Source: Polytrichum commune
Taxonomy: Eukaryota; Streptophyta; Polytrichopsida; Polytrichales; Polytrichaceae
Reading direction: 5' to 3'
DNA length: 64,000 nucleotides
NCBI GenBank assembly: GCA_950295325.1
Contig: OX485804.1
Span: forward strand, 5,952,001-6,016,000
Shown here one piece after another: positions 56,231-64,000 of the stretch. Below the pieces are notes generated by a model. The model did no database searches, was not told the origin of the DNA, and worked only from the letters and a program-made list of their open reading frames with translations. How positions within the stretch are numbered: the stretch's first letter is position 1; the number at the start of each line of letters is the position of its first letter. A program made the translations under genes and the position numbers.

Positions 56231-56942
56231 ATCGTCAGGAAGCATGCCACACCATTTCCTAATCACAAGGTTGATTTGGCTCAAGGTTTAGTTGATAATT
56301 GAGAACTTGATACTTATCCAGTTAGTGGTTACTAGGCATGCTAATCAACAAGCATATAATGTAAATAACAATTGGTAGATTAACCAAGTTATCTACATAA
56401 TTCGTGACCATGATGACATGGCTCATAAAATGACCATGAAATTTTTAATTGGAATGTGGGTCATTTGTTGTAAGAAAGTAACTTCCATCCTCGGCAAGGA
56501 ATCACTTGTGTGCAAAAATGATAGCACCGCTTACTTAAGGAGTGCTTCGGTACAAGGAACTACTACTAATGAGTGAACAAGGTCAAAACCATATTCACAA
56601 AATGGTTAGACTCATGAATGACTTGAGGAATGTAAGCCCACTCGTAACAATCATGTGGTCTTTGTACCCACACCAAGCCACACTTTCTACCAATTAATGG
56701 TGGAACCGACAATCGCATATTAAAAGTAAGCTTACTCATTGAAAGAGTGTTGGAATGATAACGAGAAAAATGAGAAGATCAATTGAAAATTTTAGGCGAA
56801 AAGCCATAACACTCTTCGATTGGGGGAGGGGGTTAGTGTTGAGTGGGCATGAGTACATGTGCATTTGATGTCCGGGTCCCAAGAGTAGGGTTTGAATGTG
56901 CGCGGTAGCTCAATCTACATGATCGGAGTACTTGTGGGCTAA
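56231..56942. other. Unassigned spacer
   Basis: No feature supported apart from chance frames. Confidence 0.4.
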
Positions 56943-57521
56943 GGCCCGGTTTACACCATGGACCATGAAGTTGGACCATGGAGGATGGTTTTTTTCCATG
57001 GTCCGATTTGATGGTCCAACTTCCATGGTCCGATTCTTTTAAAATCAATTTATAAAGCCTTTGGGCCCATCACTAGGTGTAAACCATATGTGGACTAAGA
57101 GGGATGGTCATGCATCAAAATATGAATGTTTTGATTTCTTTAATGTATACTTCGAAACATAGTTTTTTAATTTTTAATTTTTAATTTAAAAAATCAAGTG
57201 TGATCAATCTCTTGTCTTCGTCTTCTCTTCCCTAAAAATTTTTTATTGAAAATTTTTTATAACATCATTTCTTTGTCATGGGTCCTTGCATTTTTCTATT
57301 AGAGCACCTCTTTTGCCTCTCCCACCCCAAAACCCGTTGGACCATGTTATTGGATGATATAAACCTTAAAAAATATGTCTTTTATGGAGCTCGAACTCCA
57401 TGGTCACTTTGACAAATTTTTCTTGGTGTTAACCAAAGTGGTCCAGTGATGAGTTCAACAACCAATCACTTATTTTACATGGCCTTGGGACAACTTCATG
57501 GTCCATGGTGTAAACAACCCC
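56943..57521. mobile_element. PIF/Harbinger-like MITE, CCATGGACCATGAAGTTGG family, copy D1
   Basis: Left GGCCCGGTTTACACCATGGA and right TCCATGGTGTAAACAACCCC, flanked by TAA (56,940-56,942 and 57,522-57,524). Multiple ATGGTCC/GGACCAT palindromes lie near each end. Non-coding. Confidence 0.9.
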
Positions 57522-57584
57522 TAATATGCACAATCAAGGCATGCTCCCAACTAAAGGCATTCAATCAGAAATAGTCGGTGCTAA

Positions 57585-57989
57585 GGGTTGGTTCACACGG
57601 GGTCCCAAGTCCCAAGTCCTAAGTCCCAAGTCACTTGAGGTCAATTTGTGCAATCTTAGCCGTTGGGAGCATGGACCCTAAAGACTTATCACTTCACAAG
57701 GGGTCTCAAGTCCAAAGTCCCAAGTATGACACGGATGTCTACATGACAACACTTTTTGGAGGTGAGACTTGGGACTAGTGTTGCAAGTTGGGTCGAGCAG
57801 AAAGCGAGACCCAAAGTTGAACACAAATCTTGCAAATATTTTGCATAAAATAATCGAGATCCGACTTTTAATGAGAATTAACCATATTTTTATGATTTCT
57901 CGAGGCTCAAAAGCTGGGACTTTGCCTCCATGTTGGGACTTGTTGATATGAGTGGAACTTGGGACTTGGGACCTCATGTGAACTAGCCC
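57585..57989. mobile_element. PIF/Harbinger-like MITE, copy C2
   Basis: Left GGGTTGGTTCACACGGGGTC and right GACCTCATGTGAACTAGCCC, flanked by TAA (57,582-57,584 and 57,990-57,992). Interior as in C1. The 114-codon minus-strand frame at 57,678-58,022 is element sequence. Confidence 0.9.
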
Positions 57990-57992
57990 TAA

Positions 57993-59016
57993 GATCCAAT
58001 ACACGTAACAATACATCAACATGTGGAGTAATCAATCTCAATAGTGGGCACCCATTGGGGGTGCCAAGCAAGCACTCTCCAAATATGAAGAATGCTATCG
58101 CACATCCGCTCCATAATCCTTCCTAATTTTGAGGATCTTATGCTATCTACAAATCTCGGTTCATGACACCTACCATGTGAGGGGGAGGATTGCGGTATAA
58201 GATACGACCCTCCACTACATTGTTTAGGGTGTTTAGTGTCACCTACGTTTTAGTGTCGCTTACCCTATTATGAGGCCTATGCTACGTCACACTAATGACC
58301 AACAACTTGACTGCTCATGTAACCTTGTGATACTTGGTGTTAGTGTTCTAGCTTGGCACTGGTATGTTCAATAAACATTACAGGGTCTATGCCAAGGTTG
58401 CACAATGGTCAATAAGATGATCATAAGTGTAGACACTTGATATTGGCTGGCTCAGAGATATTTTTCTTTTGCATCCTCAAACGTACAACTATCATCTCAA
58501 TCACTCTAATGTCCTACGCTAAATATCACACCATAAACATGTGTGCACTTCTAAAAGCTGCCTATGTTGACAATCAATAGATGTGACACTACTAGATCTA
58601 TAGATACCTTGTTTAGAGTCCAGACCATTCCCCAATAAAGGTACATGACACTAAGTTGGTGCTCTTCTTAAAGTAATCTTGCATCCTTCTTCAACTGCTA
58701 CTATGAATGCTCAAAGCGTGTTGTTCTATACTTCATGTTGGCTAGGAATGATCGCTTTCAACGGTGACGTACTCAATGGCACCGTTGCACTCACTTATTG
58801 ACAACCTAAGGATGAAAAATAGGTGTCGCCAAAAGAAAGGTGCTACTTTAAAGCACTACTACCTTAAGCCCACTTGCGTTGATCATGGGATTTCATTGTA
58901 CCTTCAACAATTCATAGTTTCTAACAATGGGAGGGAAAAACCGGCACCTATGTAGGAAACTGGTATGACAAAATTATAGTGGACGATGATAACAAGGGTA
59001 ATAGGTGTAGAAGATG
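57993..59016. repeat. Spacer with an old dispersed block
   Basis: 58,225-58,680 is a diverged relative of 34,430-34,880 (TGATACTTGGTGTTAGTGTT, TGACACTACTAGATCTATAG). No gene supported. The 63-codon frame at 58,764-58,955 has no recognisable domain. Confidence 0.45.
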
Positions 59017-59424
59017 TACACTAAATATTGTATGTCATATGTCATAGTGTAGAAGATGTACACTAATGTCATATGGTATTTTATGTTACCATGGTAACTT
59101 TTTCTAATGACACTTCTTAATTATGAGTAAGTTTACAAAAATTGTCATCCCAACTTACTTTTGGTTCATTCATTTTTGGTGTATTTTGCATCCTAGCAAA
59201 TCTGTAATGAAATATTGTCACATGTGATTGAAATTTGGATGAGCATCACTTAATAAGTGACAGTATTTTCAACATTGTAAAATGTGTAATGCATAGATCT
59301 GTGTACAAGGAATGACAAAATGTTAGGTCTACATTAAGTGTTGGTGTCACTACATAGAGGGTTTACAAGTAGTATTGAGCAAGACGAATAAAATTGGTGA
59401 CACTAAATACAATATTTTGTGTAG
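59017..59424 (+). mobile_element. MITE with CTACACTAAAT-like tips, copy E6
   Basis: GTACACTAAATATTGTATGT near the left, with a short internal duplication of its tip (GTGTAGAAGATGTACACTAA at about 59,046), and ACTAAATACAATATTTTGTG at the right. The interior matches E5. Confidence 0.72.
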
Positions 59425-59525
59425 TCAATGGAATGTATTTTCAAAAAAGACAATCAATATCAATTTTGGGATTTGAAATTAGGGTGTGACGAAACTTTGC
59501 CAAATCTATATGAAATGATGACTAA

Positions 59526-60059
59526 GGGGATGTTACACCATGGACCATGAAGTTGTTCCAAGGCCTTGTAAAATTTGTGATTGGTTATTGAACTTGTCTC
59601 AGGACCACTTCAGTTTACACCAAGGAAAAGTTGTCAAAGTGATCAAATTCGAGGTCCTCAAAAGACATAATTTAAGGCTTACATTATCCACTGACATGGT
59701 CCAACGGGTTTTGCGGTGGGAGAGGCAGAAGAGGTGCTCTGGTAGAAAAAAAACAGGGACCCATGACATAGAAATGTTGCTATAATGATTTTTTAATGAT
59801 TTTTTCTATAGTAGAGAAAATGAAGACAATAGAATGGTCAAACTTGAATTTTTTTCCATCGGAAATTTCCTTTTGGGGAATATATTAAAAAAAATAGCAC
59901 ATTCACTTTTGGGTGCATAGTCATTCCTCTTGGTCCACATTTGGTTTACACCTAGTGAGGGGCCCAAAAACTTTGTAAATTGGTTTTTAAAGGTACCGGA
60001 CAATGGAAAAACGCCATCTTCCATGGTCGAACTTCATGGTCCATGGTGTAAACCGGCCC
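59526..60059. mobile_element. PIF/Harbinger-like MITE, copy D2
   Basis: Left GGGGATGTTACACCATGGAC and right GTCCATGGTGTAAACCGGCCC (21 bases at the end, inverted), flanked by TAA (59,523-59,525 and 60,060-60,062). It shares its right TAA with B5. Confidence 0.9.
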
Positions 60060-60062
60060 TAA

Positions 60063-60552
60063 GGGCCACTTCACACATGAGACTGAGAGCCCGTGACCAT
60101 TACACCTCAAGCACTCTCATCGGTGGAAAAGGCGGAGCTGGTCCAAGTTCGCTTCACACTATGCTCGGGGGACCAATGAAGTATGTGAATGCCAGATGGA
60201 TGTAAAGTATACGTGATTTCATACATGGCATCGAATAGATCATGTTTCATGGTCACTTGGATTATTTCCAAAAGCCACCTCTTGGACGTAGGCCTAACAC
60301 AAAACCATGACTTTACAAACACTCAAAACCGTTGATTTATTCTATTTTATCATGTGTAAGGACCCACATGAATAAAAATTCATTAAAATAGCATTTGGTT
60401 GAGGGCCCAATCACGTATGGCTTCACAATACACTTGAGGGTCCGTGACCACACTACATGATTTTGGAGGTGTCTTGGACGGCCTTCGGACACTCTCTTTT
60501 GGGCTCTCAGAATCTCACAGTCATGGCTCTTGAATCGTGTGTGAAGTGATCC
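60063..60552 (+). mobile_element. PIF/Harbinger-like MITE, copy B5
   Basis: Left GGGCCACTTCACACATGAGA and right CGTGTGTGAAGTGATCC, flanked by TAA (60,060-60,062 and 60,553-60,555). It abuts D2 with one TAA between the two different families. Confidence 0.92.
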
Positions 60553-60555
60553 TAA

Positions 60556-61261
60556 AAAAGCTGCGGCGAACCAACCTGTACACTGGTTTCTTGGGGCAAG
60601 GGTTTAGGCATCTAACAAGGAACGAGGGTATGGGTTCGTTTGCCCAAATTTCCTAAGAAGGTGTGCTTGAAACTTGGGAAGGAGGAGTAGGCAAAAGGGG
60701 AGGTAATTAAAAGGTTCTCTTGGGTTTTGAGAAGGCAGGTTTTTTTATTGCATGCAGTGGGGACTCGAAGAATCGGAGCCCATGGAATTGTTTTCCAAGT
60801 GGCATTTAAAAAAATTCCTTGAGGATAGGGGTGGGCTTTGAGAAGGGCCATGGAAGAAAGAAGAGTCACATGGGTAGTGGACTTCTCCCCCTTGACTCTT
60901 AGTGTTGTTTTTAGGCCTTGCCCAAAAGATAACGCATTAATGAGTTAAACACCAAACTCAGGTGTTTTTCTAGTATTTTTCTTCAAATTTTTGTCGTGGG
61001 GGTGCCAAAGCCGAAGAATTGACGTGACATTGGAAAGGTTCAAAGGGTTATGTTCAATGCAAAAAGCATGTTATGTTTTTAATTTAATTTTTGTTTTGAG
61101 ACGGAAGGCCAATAAACCAACGCCATAAATGAATTAAGAACCAGGTGACCCGTTCACTTCGAGGGGAGGCAAAGCCCCTTGAACATGTAACATTGCCACG
61201 TAAAAAGTAACAAAAGATTGACTGCGCTAAGGTCAATCCCCATGCCATCACATCGTTCATA
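60556..61261. other. Unassigned spacer
   Basis: 60,560-60,650 repeats the block at 45,640-45,760. No gene. The 85-codon minus-strand frame (60,612-60,869) has no recognisable domain. Confidence 0.45.
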
Positions 61262-61434
61262 GTGTTTAGTGTCACTTACTACTTGGAGTTCCATTGTGCT
61301 GTAATTTTTTTTTATTATAGATCTCATTTTTTACCAACAAAGGTCAAATTGGTTGTTTGGACAACCAATGAGATCTATAGTAAAAAGTTATAACACAATG
61401 TAACTCCGTGTAGTAAGTGACGCTTCATACCATA
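61262..61434. mobile_element. MITE, family F, copy F2
   Basis: GTGTTTAGTGTCACTTACTA at the left and TAGTAAGTGACGCTTCATAC at the right. The centre has ATCTCATTTTTTACCAACAA and TTGGTTGTTTGGACAACCAA palindromic sequence. About 170 bp, able to fold over nearly its full length. Confidence 0.8.
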
Positions 61435-61479
61435 GATGGTGTAGACGACCAACTGAAATGTCGAGCTACCTACATAAGT

Positions 61480-62290
61480 TGTCGTTTCGAATTCCAGGTG
61501 ATTGTTATGTTATCCCTCCTACAAAGAACAACTCTAGCATCCTACGATTGATTGAAGCCTTGGAGCATGCCTCAACCAAAAAAATGCTAATCTTCACATA
61601 CTTCACAACCTCCTCTCCCAAGTTGTCTTGGTGTACATAATGAGGTCATCCCAAATAAGGTATTCAACCTCGGATTCATGCCATTGTTCTTGGTTGAAAA
61701 CATTGTCATTGCATTCAATCCAAATGGTCCAATGAGTAATGCCACGATCAAGATGCCAAATCTTAATATTTTTGACAAATTTCTTGGGGGTCCTTTGACC
61801 AAAGAAGACATGTTTTCAATGACAATTATCATAATTGCTGGTCTTAACCCCACACAATTTGTGCATGATGAAGGTGGCCCACCACTAGGCATTCCTAACC
61901 TAAATGCAATCCCAAAACTTGTGTTTGACTGATTCACTCGTGTTCGGGAGGCAAAAGATGCATTGCTTGAGGATAAAAGCTGGTGCAATGCAAGCCCTCC
62001 ACTCATTGACCACAACCACCTTATACCTGATGGACCACATGAAGGCTACTTCCTTGCCCCGCCCATAGCAGTTCCCATACATGCGACCTATAGAACTTGT
62101 AGTTCTTGGGAGGTAGCCTTGCCATTTGTCTACTGCTCAAGTTGTCTTGAGAATTTGGTTGATGACGAAGTGCCTATTGAACTTCGTGGTGTAGTTAAGA
62201 AAGTGAAACCCATCCACTCATCTCTAATGATCCAAGTTCCACCTAAGGGTGTCCATTGTGCTACAGAAAAAGGAGAATTCATGTTCTTTT
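61480..62290 (-). pseudogene. LINE reverse-transcriptase tail with zf-RVT finger, decayed copy N1
   Basis: Minus strand, read across frames: VAFMWSIRYKVVVVNEWRAC, then CIFCLPNTSESVKHKFWDC (zf-RVT finger CxxC...H...C, about 61,900-61,990), then a TFIMHKLCGVKTSN segment, KIWHLDRGITHWTIWIECND, NQEQWHESEVEYLIWDDLIM and the end LCRRDNITITWN near 61,500. The zf-RVT finger closes many plant non-LTR retrotransposon polymerases. At least two frame changes and stops show that it is dead. The 5' catalytic part is absent, as expected for a 5'-truncated LINE. N2 ends at a similar point. Confidence 0.75.
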
Positions 62291-62303
62291 TCCCATTGCA
62301 CCG

Positions 62304-62513
62304 TTTATGGTATTTAGTGTGACTGACTATTCGGAGTTACATTGTACTATGAATGTTTTATTTATATGTCTCATTTTTTCCCAACAAAGGTCAAATTGGT
62401 TGTTTGGACAGTATAGAACATTGACATTTTTTACTTGGTAAAAATTTGCACTAACAATAAAATGTTATACAATTGTGTAACTCCAAATAGTAAGTGACAC
62501 TAAATACCATAAT
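62304..62513. mobile_element. MITE, family F, copy F3
   Basis: TATGGTATTTAGTGTGACTG at the left and AGTGACACTAAATACCATA at the right, inverted. The interior has GTCTCATTTTTTCCCAACAA and TGTAACTCCAAATAGTAAGT. It lies just beyond the LINE tail N1, with F2 on its other side. Confidence 0.8.
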
Positions 62514-64000
62514 CGGCGCAATGGTATGGATAGTTTTTTAACCTCATGAAATAAATCAACCATGTGTTCAATGGGATCCTCCCATTCACTAAGGCATTAG
62601 GAGTGGGTGCCCACTGTGAAACACTAAACCGGGAGAAGGCAAAGCACCCTATGAAGTGGCATTAACACCAAACTACTCCATAGTTTAGTCAAGAAAGTCT
62701 CAGTGATTGAGAGACCTATAGTTTAGTCATGAGGTATGTGGGTGTTATTTGGTTAATTTTTCATGTTCTCCAACTTCTGATGAGTAATGTTACACAACAA
62801 GACTTGTGTCACTTTAACAATTTTGTGATGAAGTTTCAACAAAACCCAGATTGAAAATTGGACCTTCTTTGATTTATAACTCTAGAAGGATCACATGTAG
62901 TTAGCATTGGTTTTTGGCCACTTGAGGTAGAATTTAGGTGTCTATATCTATTGGTGCAGTTATTTGACCTAGCTCACGCACAATCGGTGTATTCTTGGCC
63001 AAGGGTTTAGGTCACCTAGCTTGGTGCAACATAAGTGACCTAAACCACCGGACCCTACATAGTGGCGGATAAGGAATTCCTATCATGGTTTTGAATTGAG
63101 CAAGGGTATACCTTCAACTGCTTAGTAATGTTATGTTAGTGTCCCATTGCATAGTCTACGTATTAAACCATGGTGATAGATTTTTAAACACGGCTCTTGC
63201 TTGACATGTGCAAATGGAAATTGTGTATAAAATCTTCTAAAACAAAAGTAAATGAAAATATGGTTATATGGAGCCACAATCTCCTTTTCATACATTGTCC
63301 AAGCTCCTTTCACCTCATTTTCACCCTCCTTACGGCACTTGTCATGTAAGTGTGGGGAGCCATGTGCAAGGATGATTGTACAAGATTGGGAGAAACTAAT
63401 ATTTCTCAACATATTGCAACAACGCTTGGGAGTTGGCCACTAGCTAGAAGTACTTAGGTATATATATATGTATATACACCCTACCGTTCCCAAACGGCCT
63501 ATCTGAAATAGCCTAGTACACTCCCAATATTCATAGATATAGGTAGAGAGGTATAATTGTGCTTCACGGCTTTGTCATGCTCTTTGCATTCATCAAAGCT
63601 CAAACAAAATTCTAGTAGGGACTCGTGATTCATGCCTTTGAAGTCAACCGCTCAAAAGCTCAAAAACTAGGGCGAAAACCAACAACAATTTGCCACATAC
63701 ACCATGACTCAATGATTGGGCATGTTGTTGTTGTTGTTGTTGATAGACCCATTTCCGTCACCCATAAGCAATTTCGCATAAGTGTAGTACAAGTTTGATA
63801 ATGGAGTGATTTTTCATAGGTCAATAAATTGGTATCATAAAAACGATGAAATTGATATCATAATTTAGAAAAAAATCACACAAGTTATTGTCAAAATTTT
63901 TAAATATTGCAAAATTTCAAAGGCAAGATTTCTCTCCCAACCATATTCATAGCCGTAGGTCGACTTATTTCCGATAATCATGAGATGAAAACTTGAGTGC
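62514..64000. other. Unassigned end of window
   Basis: 62,735-62,870 is a partial relative of MITE M (GTGGGTGTTATTTGGTTAAT, CATGTTCTCCAACTTCTGAT). A (TTG)n run is at 63,727-63,741 and a (TA)n run near 63,460. No gene could be supported. Confidence 0.5.

Noticed and set aside
57678-58022. 114-codon minus-strand frame
   Set aside because: Mostly MITE C2 sequence. The related C1 copy gives only fragmentary frames.
61678-61932. 84-codon plus-strand frame
   Set aside because: Antisense shadow of the LINE tail N1.

Overview
This window is nuclear DNA from a land plant. It is AT-rich and gene-poor, genes are broken by spliceosomal introns, and most of it is small non-coding DNA transposons, including a textbook Stowaway element and many elements flanked by TAA/TTA duplications. 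Nothing looks bacterial, viral or organellar. The species cannot be fixed from the sequence alone.

The gene island is about 21.7-32.4 kb, all on the plus strand. A small trihelix (GT-type) DNA-binding protein gene (21,777-23,643, two exons) is followed 340 bp later by a complete 13-exon gene (23,980-32,425). Its spliced product, 438 residues, is a type III (GlnT) glutamine synthetase. All exon phases join, and the catalytic motifs and the C-terminal tail are present. Inside the trihelix intron, on the opposite strand, lie two exons of an HSP90/GRP94-like gene with intact splice sites.

Other protein-coding traces are decayed mobile-element or orphan genes. These are a broken ORF cluster at 1.4-3.3 kb with an acidic tract and a possible DUF8039-like end, a LINE-like C-terminal ORF (9.3-9.8 kb, minus), a SWIM zinc-finger pseudogene (44.5-45.1 kb), and two LINE zf-RVT tails (55.5-56.2 and 61.5-62.3 kb, minus).

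The rest is repeats. There are three giant foldback elements with G-rich termini (1-845, 7,183-7,999, 43,068-44,196). There are at least six families of PIF/Harbinger-like MITEs with TAA/TTA duplications, a family ending in CTACACTAAAT, and several other inverted-repeat families. Tandem arrays have 69, 207, 234 and 373-bp units, and a decayed array of about 150-190 bp units at 17.2-21.3 kb is split by later insertions. A possible solo LTR (13.8-14.7 kb) carries a run of about a dozen tiny palindromes. Nested insertions give relative ages, and one has an empty-site relative in the same window.
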